A stretch of 64,000 nt of DNA from positions 71,813 through 135,812 of the forward strand of contig NZ_VIKT02000003.1 of NCBI RefSeq assembly GCF_009371975.2. Reading direction: 5' to 3'. Shown one piece after another: positions 36,510-45,609 of the stretch (position 1 is its first letter; the number at the start of each line of letters is the position of its first letter). The translations under genes and the position numbers were made by a program. Under the pieces are notes generated by a model, which saw only the letters and a list, made by a program, of their open reading frames with translations, was not told where the DNA came from and did no database searches. This stretch comes from Microcella pacifica. GTDB taxonomy: Bacteria; Actinomycetota; Actinomycetes; Actinomycetales; Microbacteriaceae.

Positions 36510-37748
36510 TCAGGCTTGAGCGTTCACCACGGCGTGTGAGCGATCGAGCTCTCGCCGGTACTGCAAGAACTCTCGAGGGCTACTGACCGCCGTCACCCCG
36601 ACGAGCACACCGTCGCGGCGGTGCTCCACCACGAGCTTCTCGGGGGTGTCCCCGGCGAACACCGTGGTGTCGGTGTCGTGACCGGTGTCACCCACCGTCT
36701 GCAGCTTCAGATCGAATTGATCTGACCAGAACCACGGGACCTGCTTCGACGGCGGTGCGGCCTCCACGATGGCGGCGGCCACGGCCTTCGCCTGCTGCAC
36801 GGCATTGTGCACCGACTCGGTACGCTCTGTGGCGCCCGAGGCCAAAAGGCGCGTGGCGCAGTCACCCGCCGCGTAGATGGCCGGGTGGCTCGTTCGCCCC
36901 GCGTCATCGACGAGAATGCCCCGGTCGATCACCAGTCCAATCTGTTCGGCCAATGCCGTGTCAGCGGTCAGCCCGATGCCGACCACAACGCAGTCCGCCT
37001 CGACGCGTCGCCCATCGGAGAGCTGGACTGCGGCAACCCGCCGACCGTCCGCGACGAGCGCAGTGACCTGCGCTCCGAACTCGAGAGACACACCGCGCGC
37101 GAGATGTGCGCGACGAAAGATATCGGCGACGTACGGGTGCACCACCCGTGACATCAGTCGGTCTCCCCGCACGAGAACCGTCGCAGCGACTCCCCGCGAT
37201 GAGAGCGATGCCGCGACTTCCAGGCCGATGAAACTGCCGCCGATGGCGACGAGCCGGCTGACCTTCGACGCGGCCGCCCGAAGAGCGAGCGCGTCGTCTG
37301 CGGTGCGCAGAAGATGCACGCCCTCGAGACTGCTCGTGGAGGTGACGAGATCGCCCGTCGCGCCGTCGATGATCGGAACATCCAATTCGGAGGGGCGTCC
37401 GCCAACAGCGAGAACGAGGTGATCCCAGCTGAGCTCCGCACCGCTCGCCCGCTGCACCAGCGCGCGTGCGGCATCGATCGCCGTCACCGCATCGCCCACC
37501 ATGACTTCGATGTCGTGGCGGGCATACGCCGGCTCACCGCGCAGGGCGAGAGTCGCAGGCTGCGCATCCCCCGCAAGAAAGGCTTTCGAGAGCGGGGGGC
37601 GCTGATACGGCAGGTACGGCTCTGCGGCGATCAGCACGATGCGGTCGGTGTACCCGGCCTCACGCAGACTCACGGCAGTCTGTGACCCCGCTTGCCCCCC
37701 ACCGATGATGATGGTTCCCGCGTGCTCTGGTGGGGTCGTGCCCCTCAT
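36510..37748 (-). CDS. NAD(P)H-dependent ferredoxin reductase (FAD, putidaredoxin-reductase type)
   Basis: It passes electrons from NAD(P)H to the [2Fe-2S] ferredoxin encoded directly upstream. The 412-residue flavoprotein has TIIIGGGQAGSQTAVSLREAG at residue 12 (FAD ADP-binding), LPYQRPPLSKAFLAG near 48, a second dinucleotide fold (VAIGGSFIGLEVAASLSSRG near 165) and AAGDCATRLLASG near 290. The length and domain order match rhodocoxin/putidaredoxin reductase. It is the last gene of the P450 operon and overlaps the ferredoxin gene by 4 nt. Confidence 0.9.
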   Translation of the reverse strand: MRGTTPPEHAGTIIIGGGQAGSQTAVSLREAGYTDRIVLIAAEPYLPYQRPPLSKAFLAGDAQPATLALRGEPAYARHDIEVMVGDAVTAIDAARALVQRASGAELSWDHLVLAVGGRPSELDVPIIDGATGDLVTSTSSLEGVHLLRTADDALALRAAASKVSRLVAIGGSFIGLEVAASLSSRGVAATVLVRGDRLMSRVVHPYVADIFRRAHLARGVSLEFGAQVTALVADGRRVAAVQLSDGRRVEADCVVVGIGLTADTALAEQIGLVIDRGILVDDAGRTSHPAIYAAGDCATRLLASGATERTESVHNAVQQAKAVAAAIVEAAPPSKQVPWFWSDQFDLKLQTVGDTGHDTDTTVFAGDTPEKLVVEHRRDGVLVGVTAVSSPREFLQYRRELDRSHAVVNAQA

Positions 37749-38065
37749 GCCGAGTCCGGCACCGTGACCACGACCTCACCCTCCGACTGTGCGGGGTACA
37801 GCTGGCACGACAGTCGGCTCAGCGCGCTGCAGTTCTCCAGGCCATCGATCAGGTCGCGCTCCATGTCCTCCTTTGGCTCGAACGCCTCGTTTGCCTGAGG
37901 CTCGAGGTACACATGGCACGTTGCGCACGACATGCTGCCGCCGCATTCTGCGACGATCCCGGGCACGCCCTCGCGCACGGCGACCTCCATGACCGTGTCG
38001 CTGTCGGTCATCGTCGTCTCGACGAGCACGTCGCCCTCGGGGGTAGTGAAGGTGATGCTCAGCAT
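37745..38065 (-). CDS. [2Fe-2S] ferredoxin, adrenodoxin/putidaredoxin type
   Basis: A 106-residue electron carrier. The cluster ligands are in CGGSMSCATCHV (C-x5-C-x2-C, residues about 41 to 50) with the fourth Cys in SRLSCQLYP near 88, the vertebrate-type ferredoxin pattern. The acidic stretch NEAFEPKEDMERDLID is the usual docking surface for P450 and reductase. Together with the reductase and P450 genes it makes a complete class I P450 chain. Confidence 0.93.
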   Translation of the reverse strand: MLSITFTTPEGDVLVETTMTDSDTVMEVAVREGVPGIVAECGGSMSCATCHVYLEPQANEAFEPKEDMERDLIDGLENCSALSRLSCQLYPAQSEGEVVVTVPDSA

Positions 38066-38068
38066 CCG

Positions 38069-39322
38069 TCAGTTCTCCTTTGTCACGAGACGGAACGTTT
38101 CGCGCATGTCTGTGATCCAGGCTTCGGGGTTTTCCCACGCTGCGAAGTGGCCACCGCGCTCGTGACCCTTGACGTTCACGAGGTTGTACCAGCGCGCACT
38201 GCGGTCGCTCGGGCTTCGCGACGCGGAGGCCGAGAGGTAGGCCTGGGCTCGCTGCTCCGCGGTCACCCCGGGCGGGTTCTCGAACCCCAAGAAGGTGATG
38301 CCGGTCGGAGGCTCGATCTGCGGCACGCGGTCGTGCTCGGGCGCCCAGGGGTACAGTGCCGAGTTCGCGTACGTGCGGATGCTCGAACCGATCGTGTTCG
38401 TCAGCCAGAACATCGTCACCACGCTGAGCAGATCGTCTTTCGAGAACACCGACTCGAGGTCACCTCGGTGATCCACCCAGAGCTGGTATCGCCGCACGAG
38501 CCACGCGAGCAGGCCGACCGGCGAGTCGGCGAGCCCCAGGGTGAGCGTCTGCGAATCAAGCATGTGCACGGCGATGTGGGCGACGAACTTCTTCATGTAG
38601 GCCTGCAGGCCATCGCGCTCGACCTGCGTGGCGTCCGGCGGCGAGACCCGCCCCTCGGTGATGTCCCACCACCGCTCGCCCTGGAAGATGTCGAGCGGGG
38701 TGGGAGTGCTCACGTGCAGGCCGATCACGGAGTCACCGAACTTGTGGCCCAGTTGGGCGGTGACCAGCGCTCCGAAGTCTCCCCCTCCAGCCCCGTAGCG
38801 CTCACAGCAGAGCACACCGGTCATGAGCTCGTGCCACAGGTCGGCGATCTTCCAGAAGTTCAAGTCGTCGCGCGTCGACGGTGACGACAGCGCGAAGCCC
38901 GGGTACGACGGAACAATCAACTCGAAGGCCGGAGCATCCGGGGCCCCATGCGCAGCAGGGTCTGCCAGTTGCTCAATGACCCGGCTCCAGTGCCAGAACG
39001 TCCACGGCCAGCCATGCGTCAAGATGACGGGGATCGCATCGGCCCGGGGTGAGGGCCGGTGCAGGAAGTGGATGGTCTCTCCATCGACCTCGGCGAGGTA
39101 GTGATCGTAGGCGTTGAACCGGGCCTCTGCCGCGCGCCAGTCGTACTGCGTAAGCCAGTAGTCAACCAACTCTTTGACATACGACACCTCGATGCCATAC
39201 CGGTCAGAGTCGGCTCCGGCAAGCTCAGGCCAGCGCGTCAGACGCAGCCGCTCCCGCAGAGCCTCGAGCTCGTGGTCGGGGAAAGCGATAGTGATCTTGC
39301 GGGCCGACGAGAGGTCGACCAT
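38069..39322 (-). CDS. Epoxide hydrolase (EPHX1-like, alpha/beta hydrolase with EHN domain)
   Basis: It should open an epoxide to a trans-diol through an Asp-ester intermediate. The 417-residue protein has the N-terminal EHN region (residues 1 to about 110, ending in ...VDGETIHFLHRPS), the oxyanion motif VILTHGWPWTFWHWSRV near 120, the nucleophile Asp in GAGGGDFGALVTAQ near 190, and the catalytic His in RGGHFAAWENPEAW near 390. The ATG at 39322 shares one base with the P450 stop (TGATG), so it should be made together with the P450, which may produce its epoxide substrate. Confidence 0.88.
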   Translation of the reverse strand: MVDLSSARKITIAFPDHELEALRERLRLTRWPELAGADSDRYGIEVSYVKELVDYWLTQYDWRAAEARFNAYDHYLAEVDGETIHFLHRPSPRADAIPVILTHGWPWTFWHWSRVIEQLADPAAHGAPDAPAFELIVPSYPGFALSSPSTRDDLNFWKIADLWHELMTGVLCCERYGAGGGDFGALVTAQLGHKFGDSVIGLHVSTPTPLDIFQGERWWDITEGRVSPPDATQVERDGLQAYMKKFVAHIAVHMLDSQTLTLGLADSPVGLLAWLVRRYQLWVDHRGDLESVFSKDDLLSVVTMFWLTNTIGSSIRTYANSALYPWAPEHDRVPQIEPPTGITFLGFENPPGVTAEQRAQAYLSASASRSPSDRSARWYNLVNVKGHERGGHFAAWENPEAWITDMRETFRLVTKEN

Positions 39323-40533
39323 CAGGAGGCGCCCTCTCGAGCGCGGAACGTCACGTTCACGTACTCCGGCCCGCCGATGGTTCCACCCACCTTGTAAATC
39401 ACCTTCTCAGCCAGTTCGACATCGGTCAGACGGTCGACGAGGGTCTGCACGCCAATGGTGATCTCGGCTGTGGCGAGTGCCCACCCGATGCAGTGATGGC
39501 CGCCGAAGCCGAACCCGAGGTCCCAGCCGGGTGCGGGACGGTCGAGGTCAACCTGGTCAGGGTTCTCGAACACCTCGGGGTCGCGGGCGGCGCCGGTGAG
39601 GTTCATCGCGATGCGTCCGCCGGGCTCGAAGTGCATACCTTCGATGTCCAGTTCGTCGATCACGATGCGCGGAAAGCGATGGGCGGCGGGGTAGAGCCGC
39701 AATGCCTCTTTCACCGCACGTGGCACGACGGTGGGGTCGGTGCTGGCCGCCTCCCACAGTCCCGCGTCGAGCAGCATCCGCGCCGTAGACGCGATCTGCG
39801 CACGGGTGGTGTCGTGCCCGGCGAGAAGCAAGAAGACGATCGACCAGACAAGCTCGGTCTGGCTGAGCTTGCCACCCTCAGCCTGAATGGCGATGAGGTC
39901 GCTGATGAAATCGTCCGCGGGCGCCGCACGACGCTGATCGACGAGCGAGTTCACATAGTCGAAGATCTGACGAAGGGCTTGCTCCAAGCGGGGGATGCCC
40001 GGCTCGAAGGGTATCGCCCCGAGCAGGATCAACTCGACCGTGGCGTCTTCGAAGCGATGCACGTCTTCCGGAGGCACCCCGACAAAGTTGGAGATGGTGC
40101 GCACCGAGACGTGATGCGAGTAGTCGTGGACGAGATTGGCCGTGGTTCCGCGCTCGAGGATGCCGTCGACGAGGTCAGTGGCGATGGACTGAATCAGCGG
40201 CTCCGCGTCCTTGATGCGGACCGGGCGGAAGCCCTTGAGCACGAGGGGCCGAATGCGATCGTGCCCCTCCTGCGACATCATGTTGAAGTTGCCGTTCTCG
40301 AGGAACTCGAGAATCGGGCTTCCCTCCTGCACCCCCATCTGGCGGTACACATCGGCAGTCTTGGGCCGCACCCGGTCGTCACGGAACAGTGAACGCACCG
40401 TCTCGTAGCGGAAGTACTCGGTGCCCGAGATTCCCTCCTGATGCGCGAGGCGCGCGTGCGGGCACCCCAGTGCGGCGTTGGGGTTCTCGAGGTAGTCCTG
40501 CGACTGAACATCTACGGCTGGCGTCTTTGCCAT
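39322..40533 (-). CDS. Cytochrome P450
   Basis: A 403-residue soluble bacterial P450 with all key motifs: I-helix FLLLAGHDTTRAQ near residue 240, K-helix ExxR in KEALRLYPAAHRFPR near 280, and the heme loop FGFGGHHCIGWALA with Cys near 350. The ATG at 40533 is preferred because GGAG lies 11 nt upstream and an operator sits further upstream; an earlier in-frame start would run through that operator. The substrate is unknown. It leads an operon with an epoxide hydrolase, a ferredoxin and a reductase, so epoxidation or hydroxylation of a cyclic substrate is likely. Confidence 0.92.
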   Translation of the reverse strand: MAKTPAVDVQSQDYLENPNAALGCPHARLAHQEGISGTEYFRYETVRSLFRDDRVRPKTADVYRQMGVQEGSPILEFLENGNFNMMSQEGHDRIRPLVLKGFRPVRIKDAEPLIQSIATDLVDGILERGTTANLVHDYSHHVSVRTISNFVGVPPEDVHRFEDATVELILLGAIPFEPGIPRLEQALRQIFDYVNSLVDQRRAAPADDFISDLIAIQAEGGKLSQTELVWSIVFLLLAGHDTTRAQIASTARMLLDAGLWEAASTDPTVVPRAVKEALRLYPAAHRFPRIVIDELDIEGMHFEPGGRIAMNLTGAARDPEVFENPDQVDLDRPAPGWDLGFGFGGHHCIGWALATAEITIGVQTLVDRLTDVELAEKVIYKVGGTIGGPEYVNVTFRAREGAS

Positions 40534-40545
40534 GCGGCCTCTCCT

Positions 40546-40563
40546 AACGAGCGCTTGCTTGCT
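40546..40563. promoter_or_regulatory. KstR2-type operator 7
   Basis: AACGAGCGCTTGCTTGCT, best read on the minus strand as AGCAAGCAAGCGCTCGTT. It lies 13 bp upstream of the P450 start, in the divergent region with the second epoxide hydrolase gene. Confidence 0.75.
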
Positions 40564-40648
40564 ATTGAGGCTATGGTGAAAGTCTTGTGGCCGCAAGGCT
40601 CAGCGCCGAGACTGAAGCCGCTGGGCTCCTCCCGAGAGAGTGCGTGAG

Positions 40649-41812
40649 ATGACCCTTGACCTCGAGGCCTTCACCCTGGCGGTTTCTGACGATGATCTCG
40701 ACGAGTTGCGCCGGCGTCTTCGACAAGCGCGCGTGCCCGATGACTTCGCGAACGACGATGGTTCCTACGGGCTGGCGCGCGCGTGGGTGGCCGACATGCT
40801 CGACTACTGGTCCGGCGACTTCGACTGGCGCGCCCAGGAAGAGCGCATCAACGCTGTCCCCCAATTCCGTGTCACTCTCGACGACGTTCCGATCCATTTC
40901 CAGTGGGTGCGCGGAGAGGGTAAACGAACCGTCCCGGTCATCCTCAGTCACGGCTGGCCCTGGACCTTCTGGGATTGGAACCAGGTCATCGGTCCACTGA
41001 CCGATCCCGCCGCCCACGGCATCTCCAGTGAGATCGCGTTCGATGTGGTTGTGCCCTCCCTGCCGGGGTTCGGCTTCTCGAGCCCCCTTCGCCGGCCGAT
41101 GGGTTGCCGTGACGTCGCCGAGCTCTGGAACACCCTCATGCACGACGTGCTGGGGTATGACCGCTATGCGGCTGTCGGAGGCGACTGGGGAGGGAAAGTC
41201 ACCGGCGAGCTCGCCCAGCTCTACCCAGAGCACGTCATCGGCGCCTACTCCACCCTGCAGACGATTCCCGGGGTGACCCCTTCGCTCGACGGCGCCGACC
41301 GCTTCGCACCAGATGAGCGCTGGATGTTCGAGCAGATGGCCGCAGCGCGACCGACCGTCACCAGCCACCTTGAGGTGCACCGACGCGACCCTCAGACACT
41401 CGCCTACGCACTGAACGACTCGCCCGCGGGCCTCGCTGCGTGGATCTGGGAGAGACGCCGCAACTGGCGTGATCCCGACACCCTCGACGACGTCGCGGCC
41501 GACCGCGACTTTCTTTGCACGACCGCATCGATCTATTGGTTCACCCAGACGATCGGCACCTCTATGCGGTTCTACCGCGACAACTTCGGCGAGCGCATCC
41601 CGCCGCCCCTGCCACGCTCCGGGCCGTCTCCCACCCCCGTCGGGTTCGGCATCACCCCGCGCGATGTGCTGTACATGCCGCGGGCTGAGGCCCAGCAGCA
41701 TGTGAACCTCGTGCATTGGTCGCACTTGCCCCGGGGAGGCCACTTTTCGGCCTACGAGATTCCGCACGAACTTGCCAGCGACATCCACACCTTTGTGAGG
41801 CCGCTCGTCTGA
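40649..41812 (+). CDS. Epoxide hydrolase (EPHX1-like), second copy
   Basis: A 387-residue relative of the epoxide hydrolase on the other side of the P450 gene. It has the EHN-type N-terminus, VILSHGWPWTFWDWNQV near residue 105, the nucleophile Asp in AVGGDWGGKVTGELA near 180, and the His in RGGHFSAYEIPHELA near 365. Both proteins carry the rare HGWPWTFW form of the oxyanion motif, where relatives usually have HGWPGS, so they form a local subfamily and may handle related bulky epoxides. The ATG at 40649 is chosen over a GTG nine bases upstream. Confidence 0.88.
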   Translation: MTLDLEAFTLAVSDDDLDELRRRLRQARVPDDFANDDGSYGLARAWVADMLDYWSGDFDWRAQEERINAVPQFRVTLDDVPIHFQWVRGEGKRTVPVILSHGWPWTFWDWNQVIGPLTDPAAHGISSEIAFDVVVPSLPGFGFSSPLRRPMGCRDVAELWNTLMHDVLGYDRYAAVGGDWGGKVTGELAQLYPEHVIGAYSTLQTIPGVTPSLDGADRFAPDERWMFEQMAAARPTVTSHLEVHRRDPQTLAYALNDSPAGLAAWIWERRRNWRDPDTLDDVAADRDFLCTTASIYWFTQTIGTSMRFYRDNFGERIPPPLPRSGPSPTPVGFGITPRDVLYMPRAEAQQHVNLVHWSHLPRGGHFSAYEIPHELASDIHTFVRPLV

Positions 41813-41823
41813 GCGAGGGCCCG

Positions 41824-42690
41824 TCAGTCCGAAACCACCCACTGCGGGCGCGGTGAGTTCATGAGCCCGACGGGCGCGACGCCGGGTGCGAGAACACCGG
41901 CGAGTGCCTCCGCGACATCTTCGGGACTCCAGGTGGGGCGCTCCGTCACGATGGTCAGATGTGACGGTGTGACGAGGCCCAAACGCTTGCCGTCGAACCG
42001 GAGGATCTGCCCCGTGAGTGGCGCCGATCGGGCACTCAGCAAGTGCAGGAGAGCCGGAGCGATCAGGGCCGGGTCTGGCCCTTTGTGCTCGTCGGGAATG
42101 TTCATCTGATCAGACATCGCGGTGTGGGCTAGCGGGGCGATGGCGTTGCAGCGAATCCCGTACCTCTCCCACTCCAGCGCCCAGCCGTACGTGAGTGACG
42201 CCGTCGCCCCCTTGGTCGCCCCGTACAGTGCCAGATCGTCCAGGCCCTGCAACGCGCCAGAACTCACGTTGACAATAGAGCCGGGTGTGCCCGCGTCTCG
42301 CATGGCGCGTGCCGCGGCCACCCCACACAGGATGCTGCCGGTCACATTCACGTCGACCAGCAGTCGCACATCTCGCGCCGACAGGTCGAGCGAGGAGCCC
42401 GGAAAGATCACACCGGCGTTGTTGACCAGACCATCGAGCCGGCCGAACGTGGCGAGACAGGTGTCGACGAAAGACTGCGCTGTCTCCGGCTGCACCACAT
42501 CACCCACCACCCCGACCGCCGTACCGCCGGCCGTGCTGATGAGATCGACCGTCTCGTGCACGCCTTCTGCACGAAGGTCGCCCACGATGACGCCTGCCCC
42601 CGCTTCAGCCGCGGCGAGTGCATACGCCCGACCGAGTCCGTGTGCGGCCCCTGTCACGATGACAGCGGTGCCCTCGAGCACCCCGCTCAT
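41824..42690 (-). CDS. SDR oxidoreductase (multifunctional hydroxyacyl-CoA dehydrogenase-like)
   Basis: A 288-residue SDR with TGAAHGLGRAYALAAAEAG near residue 12, NNAGVIFPG near 90 and YGATKGA near 155. It is longer than minimal SDRs because of a C-terminal extension with SARSAPLTGQILRFDGKRLGLVTPSHL. The ATG at 42690 is directly before the dinucleotide motif. It is the last gene of a minus-strand operon with a thiolase and another SDR, a set that fits removal of a side-chain unit by beta-oxidation. Confidence 0.83.
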   Translation of the reverse strand: MSGVLEGTAVIVTGAAHGLGRAYALAAAEAGAGVIVGDLRAEGVHETVDLISTAGGTAVGVVGDVVQPETAQSFVDTCLATFGRLDGLVNNAGVIFPGSSLDLSARDVRLLVDVNVTGSILCGVAAARAMRDAGTPGSIVNVSSGALQGLDDLALYGATKGATASLTYGWALEWERYGIRCNAIAPLAHTAMSDQMNIPDEHKGPDPALIAPALLHLLSARSAPLTGQILRFDGKRLGLVTPSHLTIVTERPTWSPEDVAEALAGVLAPGVAPVGLMNSPRPQWVVSD

Positions 42691-42695
42691 GAGGT

Positions 42696-43916
42696 CTAGC
42701 TCATCCGCTCGAGCAGAAGCGCCATGCCTTGGCCGCCCGCGACACACATGGTCTCGATCGCAAACTGCTCATCGCGCTCTTGCAGAGCGTGGATCGCGGT
42801 GGTCGCCATGCGAGCCCCGGTCATGCCGAAGGGGTGGCCGAGCGCGATGGCTCCGCCGTTCACGTTGACCCGCTCGGGATCGATGCCGATGTCGTCGATA
42901 CTCGGCAACGCCTGCGCCGCGAAGGCCTCGTTGAGTTCAAGAATGTCGATGTCCGAAATCGACATGCGAGCGTTGTCGAGGGCTCGCCGCACCGCATCCA
43001 CGGGCCCCAAGCCCATGATTTCGGGGCTGATGGCAGAGACTCCGGTGGAGACGACGCGGGCGAGCGGGGTGATGCCGAGTTCTTTCGCGCGCACGTCGCT
43101 CATCACGACCAGTGCCGCGGCACCATCGTTGAGGGGGCAGCAGTTCGCCGCCGTGACGGTGCCGTGCGGACGGAAGACGGGCTGCAGCCCCGAGATCCCG
43201 TCGAGGGTGACTCCTGCGCGGGGCCCGTCGTCGGTCGACACCACGGAGCCGTCGGGCAAGGTGACCGGGGTGATGTCTTTCTGCCAGAACCCGCGCGCGC
43301 CAGCGGCCTCGGCGCTGTTCTGACTGCGCACGGCCCACTCGTCCTGCGCCTGGCGCGACACCCCGCGCAACTGCGCAACGTTCTCGGCAGTGTCGCCCAT
43401 CTGGATGTAGATGTCGGGATGCTCTCCGCGGTCGCGCGGATCACTCCACACCGCCTCGGGGTCGGCCGCCAGGGCCTGCGTGCGCGCCATCGCGTCGGCA
43501 TAGGCCGGGTTCTTGGTGTCGGGCATGCCGTCGGACTTTCCCGCTCCGAAACGGGAGACGGTTTCCACTCCGGCCGAGACGAAGACGTCTCCTTCGCCGG
43601 CACGGATCGCGTGCAGTGCCATCCGTGTGGTCTGCAGCGACGATGAGCAGTAGCGGTGCACCGTCGTTCCCGGAACGCCATCAAGGCCGAGTTGTAGGCT
43701 CGCCATCCGGCCGATGTTGTAGCCCTGCTCGCCCGCTGGCTGCGCGCAGCCGATCATGATGTCTTCGATCGTCTGAGGGTCCAGTTCCGGAACCTGATCG
43801 AGGGCGGCGCGGATCATCTGGACGACGAGGTCGTCAGCGCGCATGTCTTTCAGGGAGCCCTTGTGGGCGCGACCGATCGGCGAGCGGGCGACGGAGACGA
43901 TGACTGCTTCGGTCAT
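42696..43916 (-). CDS. Acetyl-CoA acyltransferase (thiolase), second paralogue
   Basis: A 406-residue thiolase with the nucleophile Cys in HRYCSSSLQTTRMALHAI near residue 93, His in NVNGGAIALGHPFGMTG near 355 and the second Cys in TMCVAGGQGMALLLERM at the C-terminus. It is clearly different from fadA6 in this cluster and does not look like FadA5. It overlaps the upstream SDR gene by 4 nt. A role in thiolysis of a second acyl-CoA intermediate, such as the side chain of HIP or a related acid, is inferred. Confidence 0.9.
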   Translation of the reverse strand: MTEAVIVSVARSPIGRAHKGSLKDMRADDLVVQMIRAALDQVPELDPQTIEDIMIGCAQPAGEQGYNIGRMASLQLGLDGVPGTTVHRYCSSSLQTTRMALHAIRAGEGDVFVSAGVETVSRFGAGKSDGMPDTKNPAYADAMARTQALAADPEAVWSDPRDRGEHPDIYIQMGDTAENVAQLRGVSRQAQDEWAVRSQNSAEAAGARGFWQKDITPVTLPDGSVVSTDDGPRAGVTLDGISGLQPVFRPHGTVTAANCCPLNDGAAALVVMSDVRAKELGITPLARVVSTGVSAISPEIMGLGPVDAVRRALDNARMSISDIDILELNEAFAAQALPSIDDIGIDPERVNVNGGAIALGHPFGMTGARMATTAIHALQERDEQFAIETMCVAGGQGMALLLERMS

Positions 43917-44713
43917 GAGGGATCACTTTCTCTGGGCCGCATGATGTCGGCATTAGGGGTGTGGGCAAGAAACGCCGGCCACTCGCCGCCACCGTCGACC
44001 GGTAGCACGGCGCCGGTGATGTGGCTCGACATCGGCGACGCGAGCATCACGCAGACGGCGCCGATCTCTTCGGGTGATGCCAGCTGGCCGCGCGGGATAG
44101 TCGCGGAGACCCGGGCGAACTGCTCGGGAGTTCCGTAGTGCTCGAGGCCAGCATCCGTCGCGACGAGTCCGCAGCTGACGGCGTTCACCCGCACCTGCGG
44201 GGCCCACTCGACAGCGGTGCTCTGGGTGAGGCTCTCGAGCGCGGCTTTCGCGGCACCGTAGACCGCCGTGCCGGGGCTCGGGCGACGAGCGCTGATCGAC
44301 GTGATGTTGACGACCGATCCGCGCGTCGCGGCCAAGAGAGGGTACGCGGCGCGACTCAGGAAGGCAGCCGAGAGAAAGTTCAGTTCGGTGATCGCGCGCA
44401 TGTAGCGCGGCGAGCCCTCTTCGAAGCGCGAGAACGGGCCACCGCCGGCGTTGTTGACCAGGGTGTCGATGCGCCCGTGCCGTTCCACCACGTCGGCGAT
44501 CCACTGATCGACGGCCTCGGGGTCACGCACATCGGCTTCGCGGAAGATCGCGGTGCGACCTGAACTCTGCACGGGCACCTCGGGGGCGGTGCGCCCGCAG
44601 ATCTCCACCTCGGCGCCGGCATCGAGAAAGCGTGTCGAGATGCCCTTGCCCACTCCCCGCCCACCGCCGCTGATCAGAACGACGGTGCCCTGCAGATCAA
44701 TGGTCAGGCTCAT
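43913..44713 (-). CDS. SDR oxidoreductase
   Basis: A 266-residue SDR with SGGGRGVGKGISTRF near residue 15, NNAGGGPFSRFEEGSP near 95 and YGAAKAALESL near 160. The C-terminus SHITGAVLPVDGGGEWPAFLAHTPNAD is typical of 2,4-dienoyl-CoA reductase or citronellol-type SDRs. The ATG at 44713 follows GGAGAG by 5 nt. It is first of an operon with thiolase and SDR genes, and divergent to another SDR gene across operator 8. Confidence 0.85.
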   Translation of the reverse strand: MSLTIDLQGTVVLISGGGRGVGKGISTRFLDAGAEVEICGRTAPEVPVQSSGRTAIFREADVRDPEAVDQWIADVVERHGRIDTLVNNAGGGPFSRFEEGSPRYMRAITELNFLSAAFLSRAAYPLLAATRGSVVNITSISARRPSPGTAVYGAAKAALESLTQSTAVEWAPQVRVNAVSCGLVATDAGLEHYGTPEQFARVSATIPRGQLASPEEIGAVCVMLASPMSSHITGAVLPVDGGGEWPAFLAHTPNADIMRPRESDPS

Positions 44714-44753
44714 GTGTCTCTCCTCACGCCGCGGTGCGAATCTCGTCCACCCT

Positions 44754-44771
44754 ACCAACCAAATGCTAGGT
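44754..44771. promoter_or_regulatory. KstR2-type operator 8 with embedded -10
   Basis: ACCAACCAAATGCTAGGT. The TAGGTT hexamer (44767-44772) overlaps its right half and ends 6 nt before the ATG at 44779, the spacing of a leaderless promoter. It also lies 40 bp upstream of the divergent SDR operon. Confidence 0.7.
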
Positions 44772-44778
44772 TTGTGCG

Positions 44779-45603
44779 ATGACGGCTTCTTCCTCGCGAC
44801 CCCTGGCAGTTGTTACTGGTGGAGTGCACGGAATCGGTGGTGCCACCAGCAGACGGCTTGCGGCAGACGGCTACGATCTCATCGTCGTCGACATCGATGC
44901 CGAGGCTGCCCTCCCGTTTCGCGAGCATCTCGTGGCCCAGGGTTCGCGCTGCGAATTGGTGGTGGGCGACATCACCGATGACGCCACTCTCGCGCAGCTC
45001 GGCGCGGTGATCCACAACGTCTCCAACGGCCGCGTCGACGTGCTGGTGAACAATGTGGGTGACTTCCGGCCAGCTCGCGCCGTCTTCCACAAGAGCGACC
45101 CCGCCCAATGGCGCCGACTGCACGAGCTCAACTTCTGGCACGTGCTCACGGTCTCGCACCTGGTGATTCCGGGAATGATCGAGCGAGCATCCGGAACCAT
45201 CATCAACGTTTCCACCGTCGAGGCCTACCGGGGAATACCCGGCAACGCGGTCTACTCGGGCTACAAGGCTGCGGTGTCAGCGTTCACCAAGAGTCTCGCC
45301 GTCGAGCTGGGTCCGAGCGGTATTCGAGTCAATGCGATCGCACCCGACTTGGCAGACACGCCGCAGACTCCTGCCGCCCTCATGCTCGACGGCCGGGACC
45401 CAGACCTGGTTCGATCGTGGGTTCCGCTCGGACGCTTCGGGCACCCAGACGACTACGCCGAGGTGATCGCCTTCCTGGCTTCCGACGCGGCGCGGTTCGT
45501 CACCGGACACACCATCCCCGTGGATGGCGGCACGCTGGCCGCTTCCGGCTGGTACGGCCGCGCCAAGAGCCGCGGCTGGACCAACCTGCCCAACGAGGCG
45601 TGA
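44779..45603 (+). CDS. SDR oxidoreductase, probably from a leaderless mRNA
   Basis: A 274-residue SDR with TGGVHGIGGATSRRL near residue 13, NNVGDFRPA near 95 and YSGYKAAVSAF near 165. The C-terminus FVTGHTIPVDGGTLAASGWYG fits FabG-like enzymes. No Shine-Dalgarno sequence precedes the ATG; the nearest promoter element ends 6 nt upstream. Its 3' end is 6 nt from the convergent livF gene. Substrate unknown. Confidence 0.85.
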   Translation: MTASSSRPLAVVTGGVHGIGGATSRRLAADGYDLIVVDIDAEAALPFREHLVAQGSRCELVVGDITDDATLAQLGAVIHNVSNGRVDVLVNNVGDFRPARAVFHKSDPAQWRRLHELNFWHVLTVSHLVIPGMIERASGTIINVSTVEAYRGIPGNAVYSGYKAAVSAFTKSLAVELGPSGIRVNAIAPDLADTPQTPAALMLDGRDPDLVRSWVPLGRFGHPDDYAEVIAFLASDAARFVTGHTIPVDGGTLAASGWYGRAKSRGWTNLPNEA

Positions 45604-45609
45604 ATCGGC

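Noticed and set aside
42696-43916. FadA5 (side-chain thiolase) identity for the second thiolase
   Set aside because: The motif around the nucleophile (HRYCSSSLQTT) and the C-terminus differ from the FadA5 pattern; only a general thiolase call is justified.
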